DNA of 19,408 bases from Pavlovales sp. CCMP2436 (GCA_026770615.1 MU631328.1:54679-74086); one strand, 5' to 3'. Shown: positions 7,992 to 16,787, numbered from the stretch's first letter. Numbers and translations are program-made. Notes: generated by a model from the letters alone, not told the origin.

Positions 7992-8248
7992 AAGGGGCAT
8001 CATAACAATAACAAAAATACGCCCGTCTATAACTGTACGCAATCTTTCAGGATCTTTCTACGGAGTGTTGTTGTCAATAGCTTTGAACACTTGGAGATAC
8101 CTCTCGAAGGGGAATTTGACGGGCCCGCCACTGATTTCAACAGGATCGTCATGAAAACGACCTCCGAAGAGTCAAAAACCACCTTCACTTTGGATGCCAT
8201 CTACTCGTCATTCACGATAGAATCAGGTCCGATGCCCCGGGTCCTTTA
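7992..8248 (+). CDS. Possible exon or gene fragment, unknown
   Basis: The plus strand is open for about 85 codons, from after a TAG at 7989 to a TAG at 8246-8248. It reads for example FEHLEIPLEGEFDGPATDF and SKTTFTLDAIYSSFTIE. The only ATGs are internal. Residue composition is protein-like and differs from the Arg/Pro-rich noise elsewhere, so it could be an exon or a remnant. The minus strand is open over much of the same interval, from an ATG near 8197, so strand is not settled. No family is recognised and no splice sites were confirmed. Confidence 0.2.
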
Positions 8249-8447
8249 GCTGAGAAACGAAACAGAGAGCGGCGCTCGCTGTAAGCTTTACCCCCCTCGG
8301 CTCCGCACCCCCCACGCCTCGTAGCCTCTGCTCGTAACCCGGGGGCCCTCGCCTCGCGCAGCCGCCTATTCCCGCTTGCCGCTCGGAGCTACTCTGCGCG
8401 CCTCGTCTCTCGTGTAGCTCGAGCCGAGTGCCTCCGCGGTCGCTGCG

Positions 8448-9637
8448 ATGGCGGACGTGATTGTGAATGAGCTCCGCCGTAAGGCCGACCTGGGCGACGC
8501 GGATGCGCAGCACACCCTCGGGGAAGTGTCACTACGACGGGCAGAATGTGCCGCAGGACTACGCCGAGGCTGCTTCACTCTGGCGCCGTGCCGCCGACCA
8601 GGGCCACTTGGGGGCGCAGTACGGCCTCGGGATTTGCTTCCGCGATGGTACGGGCGTGCCACAGGACGATCGCGAGGCTGCTCGCCTCTTCCGCCATGCG
8701 GCCAATAAGGGGCACGTGGGCGCGCAGTGCGAACTCGGGGCGTGTTATGAACTAGCTAAGGGTATGCCGCAGGACGATGACGAGGCTGCGCGCCTCTACC
8801 GCCGCGCTGCCGAGCAGGGCAACCCAAATGGGCTGTTCAATTACGGTCAGTGCCTCGACGGAGGAAAGGACGTGCTGCAGGACGATCGCGAGGCTGCTCG
8901 CTTCTACGGCCTGGCAGCCGAGCAGGGCCTTGCGCGCGCGCAATTCAATCGCGCGGCAATGCTCGGATCAGGCGGGGGAGTGCCGCAGGACGATGCCGAG
9001 GCTACTCGCCTCTTCCGCCTCGCAGCCGAGCAGGGCCACGCTTCCGCCCAGATCAATATTGCGTTGCTCCATGCAAAAGGCAGGGGCATGCCGCAGGACG
9101 ATCACGAGGCTGCTCGCCTCTTCCGTCTCGCAGCCGAGCAGGGCGACGCTTTTGCGCAGAATAGCTTGGGGTATCTATGCGAACAAGGCAGGGGCATGCC
9201 GCAGGACGACGCCGAGGCTGCTCGCTATTACCGCCTCGTAACTGAGCAGGGCAACGTTGCGTCCCAGCTCAACCTGGGTAGGCTCCTCCTCAAGACGGCC
9301 GCTGTGGGAAGGGCGCTGCCTGCCGGGAGAGGCCGCTCGATTCCTCGCGCAGGCGGCGCAGCAGACGGGAGACCAGGAGAGACGTCTCGAGGCACTCGCT
9401 GCGCTCAGCGAGTACGCGCTCGATCCCGACGTCGTCAAGGCGTGCTGCATCGGCTGCGGCAGGACGCGGAAGCTCAAGGCTTGCTCCAAGTGCCTCACCG
9501 CCAAGTTCTGTGGTGCCAGGTGCGTCCGGCGCATGTGGCCCGTGCACAAGCAGAGCTGCAAGACCTTCGCCGCGGCGCGGGAGGAGGCCGCGACGGCCGC
9601 GGACGGGAACGGCGCAGCTTCGGCCGATGCCACGTAG
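8448..9637 (+). CDS. Sel1-repeat protein with C-terminal MYND zinc finger (two frame shifts)
   Basis: The ATG at 8448 opens MADVIVNELRRKADLGDADA. Sel1-like (TPR-related) repeats follow, each exactly 36 residues with the core PQDDxEAARLFRxAAEQG. Seven are clear and an eighth is degenerate. Sel1 repeats are protein-interaction scaffolds. The C-terminus (9446-9565) is a complete MYND finger: CIGC, CSKC, C-x3-C, then WPVHKQSC, with all eight zinc ligands present. MYND fingers usually bind short peptide motifs. The frame changes by +1 at the G-run 8520-8523 (removing one G restores LGKCHYDG) and by +1 again between about 9280 and 9325. A sequencing error, polymorphism or pseudogene would each explain this; both ends remain well preserved. 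Repeat DNA is highly similar between units, suggesting recent expansion. The cellular role is unknown. Confidence 0.85.
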
Positions 9638-10029
9638 CACGTCCTGCTTGCCTCAGCCAGGCGCCTTTCGAATCGTGTGAATCATAGCTACAGGCGTACG
9701 GTTTATTTTATCCTGGTATTCAATCCTGTCGATGCAGTGAGTCTTCAGACAAATTTTCTCAGTAGATATACATTATGGTGTAGATATTTACATACCTCTG
9801 ATTTAGACGGTAATAATAAGTGCATACATTGCGTAGAAATACGAGAATGTGTTGCAAGGGGCCCGGGCAGAGGGGGTCGCAAAGGTTGGCGGCGCTCAGC
9901 GTGCGCTCAAGACGAAACTTGGGTTTAAGCACCGCGGGTGGCCGCATTAATCAATAACTAGGCGAAACGCTAACCGACGAAGGAACGAATCACCTGTTAA
10001 GCTAAATTCGGTAATTAATCTAACCGTTA
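9638..10029. other. Intergenic, no gene seen
   Basis: This is the AT-rich 3' flank of the Sel1-MYND gene. It has no convincing open frame, polyadenylation signal or repeat. Confidence 0.5.
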
Positions 10030-10506
10030 TTATTCATTAAGCTGCAGCTCAACAGTAGATCTCGTGCTGATCCCCCTGGCTGGCGCCTCGGTGGCTCGCC
10101 CTCCGCTCCGCGCATCGCGCACCTCTCGAATCAGTGTCAGATATACGGCGCGGGCTGTAATCCCGGTGGCATCTGCTACGTGTTCGTCACCAACGGATAG
10201 CGTGCACGGGCTTTGTCTTATGTACAGTGCTGGGAAACCGCGTGACGTCGCATTGAGGAACACGGCACGCACGATGACTGCCAGCTTGAGTGCTCGCTCT
10301 TTCCATTGGGCACGCAGCGGCTCGCGGCGCGTGCTCTGCGCAACTCCGGCAGCAAAACTCGCCGTCGTTGGTGCGCACAGTATTTCTCCATCCGACGACA
10401 AGAGCATGTCTCGCCGCCAAGGGCTCGGGCGCAAGCACAAGGGTGGCAGCAGGCAGCTCGAGCTTGCCATGGCGCGCCAGGCGCGCGCGGCCGATGACGT
10501 GAGCAA
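10030..10506 (-). CDS. Unassigned open frame with a helix-turn-helix-like segment
   Basis: The minus-strand frame has 158 residues. Near the C-terminus DEHVADATGITARAVYLTL followed by IREVRDA resembles the helix-turn-helix spacing seen in many DNA-binding and transposase N-termini. This is pattern recognition only. The opposite strand is also open over 10064-10771, and from the ATG at 10407 it reads MSRRQGLGRKHKGGSRQLEL followed by an acidic helical stretch (KLEAEDVAVPRVVDLVLDEV). Either strand, or neither, may be the real gene. No catalytic residues can be identified. Confidence 0.25.
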   Translation of the reverse strand: MLTSSAARAWRAMASSSCLLPPLCLRPSPWRRDMLLSSDGEILCAPTTASFAAGVAQSTRREPLRAQWKERALKLAVIVRAVFLNATSRGFPALYIRQSPCTLSVGDEHVADATGITARAVYLTLIREVRDARSGGRATEAPARGISTRSTVELQLNE

Positions 10507-10771
10507 GTATGCGCCGTCGAAGCTCGAGGCGGAGGACGTCGCCGTCCCCCGCGTCGTCGATTTGGTGCTCGACGAGGTGGTGGTGGACGAGGCGCTCGCG
10601 GCGAAGCGCGCACTCTCGGAGGCTTCCTCGAAGAAGAGCTACAGGATTAAATCCCACCAATCCCACCATTCGTTCGCATTCATAGCCATTCTGAGAGGCC
10701 TACTGCCGGTATCCATGTGCTCGGGGTGGATCCCTGGATCTGAGTGTTTTTCAACACTTAAAATCCAGTGA
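10407..10771 (+). CDS. Alternative open frame, basic N-terminus then acidic helix, unknown
   Basis: From an ATG at 10407 the frame encodes about 121 residues: a basic start (MSRRQGLGRKHKGG), a mixed-charge helical middle, then SEASSKKSYRIKSHQS. After about residue 80 the sequence becomes AT-richer and loses coding character, so a splice site or the true end probably lies near 10640. It overlaps the minus-strand candidate at 10030-10506; at most one is likely real over the shared part. Confidence 0.25.
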
Positions 10772-10854
10772 GATCCTCCCGGGGACGGACGTTTAACTAA
10801 AAACTTACACACTGCAGGTCCCTCAAATGGTGAAGATGATGGTGAAGATTTTTT

Positions 10855-12859
10855 TTAAACTACGACTTTTATAGTAGATAGACAGGCAGGCAGCAGCAGT
10901 TGTTCAGGCAAATCCAGTGTGTTGTGGCCGACCCCGCGATAGTAGAGGTTGTAGGCCGCTGGGTTGGCAGCGAGCACGAAGATGACTCCAGCCTCGGTGC
11001 GCGCGTACACACCCACAGACCTCGCAAACTCTGCAAGGAGGGCGACGATTGGGTCGTGCCGGTGCTTGGCGATGTGGCCGCCGGTGACGTCTGCGCCGGT
11101 GGCCGCGACGAGGTTGTCCCCGTACGCGTCGATGGGGCGACCGAAGAGTTGGACGCCGCGCGCGACGAGGCCGGCGCAGATGGGGCTCTGGGCGCCGAAG
11201 TATCGCGCGGTGATCTCCACCCACTCGCCGGTGGTGCACTGCCCGTAGCCGTCCGGTAGTGCAGCGACCCAGGCGGAGCTGTTGCGATCGAGGCTCCTGA
11301 GGAGGTGTACGGCGCGATCGCCGCTGGGGAGTGCGTTGATCTGCATCTTGAGCATGTCATACCGGTAAGCCTCCAGGTCGTCGGTGAGGTCCTTCTGCAC
11401 GTTGAGGCTCGGCCTGTCAGCGCTCTTGCGCACCGTCGGCCACGCTTCCTCTGGAGGGAGGTGTAGAACGAGGGTTGGCCGATCTCCGTTGGGCCCCGCT
11501 CCTGCGACGATGCCTGCCTTCTGCTGCAGCGCGAGCCAGCATCGGCGGAGGGCTTGTCCCTGTAGCGGCGGTGGCGGGCGGCCAGCCCCGGGAGGCGGCA
11601 GCTGGTACGCGCGCCAGCCGTGCTGCTGCATGTCTACGAAGAAGTTCCGCCCTACTGCGCGCTCGACCTGCGGCAGCTCGAGCATCCCGCGCTGCGTGAT
11701 GTCGCTGGTCGGGTTGGTCGCGTCGGCCCACACATCGAGGAAGGCTAGCACTGCCTGCACCATGGCGCCACAGAAGGCGGCCGGCGCGAGGTTGACCATT
11801 AGCCGGAGTGCAGCCTCCTTGTAGCGGCGGGGAAGCGCGAGGCGGGTGGTCGCGAACTGGTCGCCGTCGAGCCAGACCCCTTGCGCGTGCATCGCCTGCG
11901 TGTGGATGATCGCGTCGAAACGGGTGCACGCCTCGCGCGAGTGGTCCGGGTAGCAGTGCCGCGCAAATTACTCGAATTTGCGCGCTGTGGAGAAGAGGGT
12001 CAAGAGCCATAGCTGCTGCTTGTGTGACGAGCCGAGCGAAGTGATTAGCTTGGTTGAGATGCGTGCGATCTCGTCACACTTGCCAGCTAGGGCAAGCTTG
12101 ATGTACTCCTCCGAGCCGATGGGGACGCCGTAGCACATGACGCCGTAGTGCGGGGTAAGGGCACCGTCGAGTAGGTGGCTGCGCGTCACCAGGCCACGGT
12201 GGGCGTCGAGGGAGCCGATGTGGGCCTTGTCGATCCAGCACTCGCACTTGGCCGGCTGCACTACATACGAGGCCGAGCTGCGCGTAGAGCGCGTCGTGGA
12301 AGCGCTGCATCGTCACAAAGACGATGTGAGGCGGGCCGACCACCCGTACGTCGTCGTGGCCAGCGCGTGCAAACCCGCAGTGAAGCCGCAGCTCGGCGTC
12401 AAGCGCCTGCAGCTCGGGGTGGATGGAGATTGCGAGGGCGACTCCAGCCTCCACCGACCCCTGTGTAACGCCGGACTCGCCGTCCTTGCCCATTGGTATA
12501 AGGCCGCCGTCCTTGCCCATTGGTATAAGGCCGCCGCCCTTGCCGGTGACGAAGATCGGGTACTTGGGGGCGAGCGTGGCGTAGAAGAGGCGTGCGAGCG
12601 GCACCAGGCCGGGGGAGCTGGCGAGGGTGCACTTAATCATCTCCGCGCGGTCACCCTCGTTGAAGGCATTGTAGAAGTCGGATCTGGCGACGCATAAGCT
12701 GGGATTCTCAAGCACCTCGCGGGCACCAAAGATGAGCTTTGTGCCGCCCGCGGAGACGAGGACGCCTAGCTGCTGCGGAAAGAGGTAGTCCTCGATCTCA
12801 CCGCGGAGGCCCTTGTCCGAAACAGGTCTCCATATGGCCCAAGCGTGAAAACACTCGGA
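10855..12859 (-). pseudogene. Reverse transcriptase of a retroelement, 5'-truncated and decayed
   Basis: Homology begins just after a TGA at 12860-12862 with WRPVSDKGLRGEIEDYLF and QQLGVLVSAGG. Next come motif A (SDFYNAFNEGDRAEM, Asp at 12677-12679), motif B (SGVTQGSVEAGVALAISIHP) and motif C as GHDDV (12347-12358) in place of the usual xxDD box with aromatic residue. Then KCECW, GVPIGSEEY and RKFE. Near the C-terminus IDAYGDNLVAATGADVTGGH and KHRHDPIVALLAEFARSVG match the tail common in algal and oomycete retroelement proteins. Damage: about 4 extra bases near 12262-12269 shift the frame between GLV and QPAKCEC; a TAA at 11968-11970 follows RKFE, where Tyr would fit; a 27-bp in-frame duplication lies at about 12480-12540. 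The final 30-odd residues appear unrelated. A-rich sequence follows the end. Non-LTR type is likely; the clade is not assigned. Confidence 0.8.
12478..12540 (-). repeat. 27-bp in-frame tandem duplication in the reverse transcriptase
   Basis: TTGCCCATTGGTATAAGGCC occurs twice with a 27-bp period, giving a repeated GGLIPMGKD in the protein just before motif B. It keeps the reading frame, so it may have arisen while the copy was still coding or by later slippage. Confidence 0.7.
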
Positions 12860-12954
12860 TCATGGGACCTTAGCAGAGCACACGGATACCGTCCCCGCCG
12901 CTAAGGCTGATCAGACACGCGACAATCGACGACTCTCTGACTGGCGCGCTGACC

Positions 12955-13110
12955 GGCCAGATAGCGGTCGCAGTCTGCTAGCGGGCCGTGGTCTTGAGCG
13001 TTCGCGGTCTGCAAGTGGCCGTGGTATGTGAGCGGCCTGGTCCAAACTGCCGTAAACCACGCCGTGGTCTGGCTGTGGTGGCGGTCGAAAGGCAAAGTGG
13101 CGGATGTGCG
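12955..13110. repeat. Diverged GCGGTC-type minisatellite, left part
   Basis: The degenerate sequence is rich in GCGGTC, GGCCGTGG and TGGTC words. TCTGCTAGC(G/A)GGCCGTGGTC at about 12975 recurs near 13586 in the array to the right, so the two are related although 13110-13370 between them is ordinary sequence. Confidence 0.5.
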
Positions 13111-13379
13111 GCTCCGGACCCGGTCTCAACGGTGTGTCGTGTAATCCTAACTTCGACTTTGAGGGGAACAGGGAAGAGGATGTAAATGGTAACAAACTAG
13201 ACTTAATGCGATAAGAAGCATATAGGGACACTAACTCAACGACTTAACGCTATTATAGCCCCCCGCTACTGTTGAGGCTATGTGCCACAGAATGCTCTGA
13301 ATTATCTAAATACCTAGGAATCGGAGTAGTAGCAGAGACGGGGGCGGTGATAGGGTCAGCTGGATAAAAGGTAGCAGTC

Positions 13380-13640
13380 TGCGAGCGGTCGCAGTCGCGG
13401 CTGTGGTCGCAGTCGCGGCTGTGGTCGCAGTCTAGGCTGCAGTCGCGGCCAAGAGCGGTCGCGGACTCGGCTGCGGTCGCGGCCGAGAGCGGTCGCGGAC
13501 TCGGCTGCGGTCGCGGCCGAGAGCGGTCGCGGACTCGGCTGCGGTCGCGGCCGCGAGCGGCCGCGGTCTAGACAACGGACGCGGTCTGCTAGCAGGCCGT
13601 GGTCGTGTGCGGTCGCGGTCGAGGCTATGGTCACGGTCTA
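13380..13640. repeat. GC-rich minisatellite: 18-bp units then three exact 34-bp units
   Basis: About 13382-13440 has 18-bp units of the type GGTCGCAGTCGCGGCTGT. From 13452 a 34-bp unit, AGAGCGGTCGCGGACTCGGC followed by 14 further bases, is repeated three times without change (13452, 13486, 13520) to 13553. A degenerate tail runs to about 13640. Frames through it give Arg/Pro or Arg/Asp repeats and were not called as genes. Confidence 0.8.
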
Positions 13641-14222
13641 TTAGTTCATGCATACGCTTACCTCTTTGTGGCCGGAAGGCACGTGCGGCCTCTTCTGCTG
13701 CGCGTGCGAGTGGTGCTGCGAGTAATGCTGCCTGTGTTGGCATGCCTTGAGCAGGGGAGTGCTTCCTGCCTTGAGCAAGGCAGCGCGGATTGCTCTGCGC
13801 GGCGTTCCAGCACCAGATCGGTCAGCGAGGAATCCGTTGACGGCGGATCGGGCCGTCGACGCGGGTTGGAAGTGGTGTGCCTCCTTCCTCATCTCGATGG
13901 TCCGTAAAAATGCGGCTGCAGCTACGTGCGGAAGGACTCTCTGAACGTCAATGACATTGGCACTACGGAGATGTTGACATTGAGCGGTCCAGGGAGGTCG
14001 CGCAAGTGGTGTCGCTGGAGCCTTGGGATCGTCTCCAGAGTCTGCTTCTTCGCCTGGAACATCGCTCTGGGCGATCTGGCGGGATGCAGCTTCTCCACAG
14101 AGTCGGAGCGCCGAGCGCTCGTCGGCTCTGGACGAAGACGAGGTCAGATTATATAAGCGGCTCAGCGTTTTCAACAGGAGGTGTTCACTCATAGGCATGT
14201 CAATGTGATCGACATCAGACAT
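13641..14222 (-). CDS. Hypothetical 193-residue open frame
   Basis: The frame starts MSDVDHIDMPMSEHLLLKTL. The first 25 residues overlap the dispersed repeat also found at 3925 and 14911. The middle is Ser/Asp-rich with VPGEEADSGDDPKAP; residues about 95-140 read NVIDVQRVLPHVAAAAFLRT then IEMRKEAHHFQPAS. The C-terminus is His/Gln-rich (QHRQHYSQHHSHAQQKR) and runs toward the minisatellite. No family is recognised. It may be an element-encoded protein, since its N-terminus is part of a multi-copy repeat. A plus-strand frame overlaps it (13599-13904). Confidence 0.35.
   Translation of the reverse strand: MSDVDHIDMPMSEHLLLKTLSRLYNLTSSSSRADERSALRLCGEAASRQIAQSDVPGEEADSGDDPKAPATPLARPPWTAQCQHLRSANVIDVQRVLPHVAAAAFLRTIEMRKEAHHFQPASTARSAVNGFLADRSGAGTPRRAIRAALLKAGSTPLLKACQHRQHYSQHHSHAQQKRPHVPSGHKEVSVCMN
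14147..14222 (-). repeat. Copy 2 of the dispersed GTGAGTGAACACCTCCTG repeat (inverted)
   Basis: On the minus strand ATGAGTGAACACCTCCTGTT leads into GAAAACGCTGAGCCGCTTAT. It aligns with 14911-14965 over about 45 bp and with 3925-4050 apart from the palindrome insertion there. It shares CATGCCT just upstream with the 14911 copy. Confidence 0.65.
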
Positions 14223-14880
14223 CCGTCATCAAGGGGTGGTAGAGGCGAGGTGGTTGATGATGAAGAAGTCGTAGCAGGTGCCACAGCCCCCCCCCCCCCT
14301 CGCCAACACTCACACCCTTCTATGTGCGTGTGCTCCGGCCACCACGGCCGCGGCAACCAATACTATAGCGGTCCTGCAGCGTTATTCAGATACCAGCAGG
14401 ACCACCAGATTTCCGCCAAGACATCAAGTCGCCAGCCGGAATCCTTGCATAACATATTTATTTCCGTCGTATTCTATACTCCCCCGCGTCACAATGTTGG
14501 TGCCATGGTTTACCCGCTATGTATGGGGGCCTTCCCGACATCCCCGCCGGCTGAAACAATAGGGCCCAGTCATATACAACCTGGGAGACTCGTGGCTAGC
14601 TTAATATGGCCCAAAAATAAAATAAATTAATGAATAAAATAGTTAAATACATACAAAAATGGGATTTTCGACTTTTGAGGTTGAGGCTTAATTTCTTAGC
14701 AAATTACATACAAGCAATGACTAAATTTTGCTTAAAATACGACTGAGGGGCACAAAAAACGATGCTCAATTTCTTAACGGTACGGTTTCTTCTTGCACGC
14801 GACCCCCTGTATCTGGCTCTTAGAGCTCAAGCGAAAGGACCAACGGCAGTTTCGGGGTAAAGGGGTGAGCCTGTGGCATC
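14223..14880. other. Intergenic, no gene seen
   Basis: It contains a C13 run at 14287-14299 and an AT-rich stretch from about 14600. Words around 14680-14790 (TTGAGGCTTAATTTCTTAG, CAATTTCTTAACGG) resemble those near 6832-6890 and 7669. The 149-codon open frame (14181-14627, plus) crosses the C-run and has no recognisable domain. Confidence 0.5.
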
Positions 14881-14889
14881 CACCACGAC

Positions 14890-14970
14890 TTCTTCTTCTT
14901 CGTCGTCGTCGTCGATCATGCCTGTGAGTGAACACCTCCTGTTGAAACGCTGAGCCGCTATATATATATA
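14890..14970 (+). repeat. Copy 3 of the dispersed repeat, after a TTC/GTC microsatellite
   Basis: CTTCTTCTTCTTCGTCGTCG leads into GATCATGCCTGTGAGTGAAC and the rest of the repeat (to GAGCCGCTATAT). It lacks the 39-bp palindrome of copy 1 and one A of copy 2, so the MPVSEHLLLK reading frame is lost after ten codons. Confidence 0.65.
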
Positions 14971-15187
14971 TTTAAACGCCGACGCCGAGTTGTATTAATA
15001 CGTTATATTTGTATTCGGAGCGCAGAGGCTTCGGGGGGCTGGGTCGTCAGGGGAATTGCTGGGTGCCCACCGCGCTTCAGTTGGTGGGTGTGTGGGTATG
15101 TGTGTAAATTTCTAGATTAAAACGCTCAAGTCGGAGCAAGGGTGGTTAACGCCAGCACACCCAGACCGGACTACTACGGGACAATGC

Positions 15188-15420
15188 TACTTCCGGATCC
15201 GTTTTACATATACTTCCGGATTCGTGTCGCGGAGGGGCCAGAAGCGGATTCGTGGGGTTAGAAACGGATCCGAACGGGCTAGAAGCGGATCCGCTTGCGC
15301 TCTTGAGCGTAAAGCGGATCCGGCCGGCGCTCTTGGGCGTAAAGCGGATCCGCTGGTAAAATTTAGGGCAAAAAGCTGTCCAAGTTAGCCCGGACCTCGG
15401 CGGTGGGCGAGAAGCGGATC
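15188..15420. repeat. Dispersed/tandem AGAAGCGGATCCG repeat
   Basis: GGATCC occurs at 15195, 15266, 15287, 15316, 15346 and 15416, mostly inside A(G/A)AAGCGGATCCG, with GGATTC variants between. The copies at 15287-15351 are about 30 bp apart and share GCGCTCTTG(A/G)GCGTAAAGC. A minus-strand open frame here gives Ser/Gly/Arg repeat peptides and is not called. Confidence 0.7.
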
Positions 15421-15960
15421 CCGACGCCGAACCGTGCGAAAACCGCGCAGCGCCAGCCCCACCGCCGTGTCGGTGCCCACCGCCGCCACCGCCGCGTCGG
15501 GCCCAAGACCGCCACGGCATGCAGAGTCTTGGGTAGCTATATTTGTCTCGGCGAGACCGCTCTGCCTCTAAGCTCGCTGGATTCGTCTTGGCGAGCTCTA
15601 TTAAGACATTTATCAGAAATTTGTGAATTCGTGTGCGTGTGGTAGTAAATCAGTAACTAACAAGGTGATCTTTTTGAAAAGGTGATCCGCCATGCTGAAA
15701 TCGTTCACCAGCCCCCTAAAACTTGTTTAAATGTAAGTCTTCCGTATGCAATTTTAAAACGTGTTTTAAAATGAAATACTTGTATGTATTTTTAAGAAGT
15801 AAGTTACTTATTGGGCGTCCATTTTTTTTGAAAAGTTAGATACGAATCTACTGCAGATGTATATATAAAAAAATTAAGTGTCTACATTTCCTTCGTGGCT
15901 TCCGGGAAGCGCTATGAATGGACGTGTGCTGGCAGGGGGTGACCTGAGCCACCATAGCAT
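15421..15960. other. Intergenic, no gene seen
   Basis: A short CCGCCGTGTCGGTGCCCACC-type duplication lies near 15460-15495 and AT-rich sequence runs from about 15640. No supported gene. Confidence 0.5.
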
Positions 15961-16017
15961 TACGTGCGTCATTTTGTAACCCACCCCCCTTGTTCTTCTG
16001 TGGGCACTTTTGGGAGG

Positions 16018-16180
16018 GAACGTTGAACGTGACCCCCCTTCTCCGCGGCCTGCGGCCACGAACGTTGAACGTACCCCCCCTACGTTCGAGCTCGCGGCCT
16101 GCGGCCGCGATCAGTTGGAACATACCCCCTCCCTACCTTGTCTGCAGCCGCGAGGGTGGAACGTATCCCCCCTACGCTAC
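16018..16180 (+). repeat. Tandem ~50-bp array with GGAACGTACCCCCCTACG core
   Basis: Units read GCGGCCTGCGGCC(A/G)CGA, then GTTG(A/G)AACGTA, then a C6-C7 run and CTACG. Three full units and one partial unit are visible. Three more cores without the GC part lie at about 16657, 16691 and 16730, giving seven cores in the same orientation. Confidence 0.75.
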
Positions 16181-16334
16181 AGTAAATAATAAATAATAAA
16201 TATAATGTAGCTGTATATTAATCTAGACCCTGAACTGGCCGCCCATGCGCCTGGGCACCGTCGCTCCAGCTGCTAGCTTCGCGTCCAAAACTGAGCGACG
16301 GGTCGATCAGTCAAGGGCCAGGAAGGCTAGTAAG

Positions 16335-16475
16335 GGTTGGTTTAGGGCTGGAGCTGGGATAGGGCTAGGGCTGGGCTGCGATGAGGCTCTAGGGCTAGGG
16401 CTAAGGCCAGGGCCAGGACTAGGGCCAGGGCTAGGGCTACATGAGGCTAAGGCGAGGACTAGGGCTAGAGGGGCC
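16335..16475 (+). repeat. Degenerate hexamer array, AGGGCT
   Basis: About fifteen AGGGCT, AGGGCC or AGGACT words follow each other with occasional interruptions (GATGAGGCT, CATGAGGCT). The sequence resembles telomere-like repeats (TTAGGG/TTTAGGG) with a changed base. It is internal and imprecise, so a functional telomere is unlikely. Confidence 0.6.
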
Positions 16476-16787
16476 GGGGGGGGAGATATTTAGATCCAGC
16501 TGGGGAGATCCTGCTGGGGAGATTCAGTGGATCGCCTGGAATACCGATCACGAGGAAGGAGACGCTGATTCTTGCAAGGAGCGCTGACTGTCGCAGGTGC
16601 CGCTGCATCTCTACTGGCCCGTCACTTCAGCAGCTGGGCGATGAAGCCTAACCCCCAAAACGTACCCCCTACGCTTCACTTGACGATCAGAGGTGGAATG
16701 AACCCCCCCTACGTTAGATTTTCTACGAAATAACGTTAAACGTACCCCCCCTACAGAAGGGGGGGGGGTTACAAAATGACGCGCGTA

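Larger units (their letters stand above)
15961..16787. mobile_element. Repeat block bounded by ~30-bp inverted repeats, no coding capacity
   Basis: TACGTGCGTCATTTTGTAAC followed by a C-run and TT (from 15961) is mirrored at the right end by AA plus a G-run and GTTACAAAATGACGCGCGTA (to 16787). The core GCGTCATTTTGTAACCC (15966-15982) matches 16766-16782 perfectly in inverted orientation. Similarity may continue inward (CTGTGGG and CTGTAGGG). Inside are a C-tract array (16018-16176, and again 16657-16756) and a degenerate GGGCTA array. No clear target-site duplication and no transposase frame. A non-autonomous DNA transposon or a locally inverted satellite could both produce this. Confidence 0.5.

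Noticed and set aside
10904..11360. Additional minus-strand frames in the retroelement tail
   Set aside because: They are off-frame shadows; the IDAYGDN and KHRHD motifs lie in the frame that ends at 10855.
12218..12697. Plus-strand open frames across the reverse transcriptase
   Set aside because: Antisense of a region with clear reverse transcriptase motifs on the minus strand.
16335..16475. Functional telomere
   Set aside because: Hexamers are degenerate, interrupted and internal, with 3 kb of other sequence after them.
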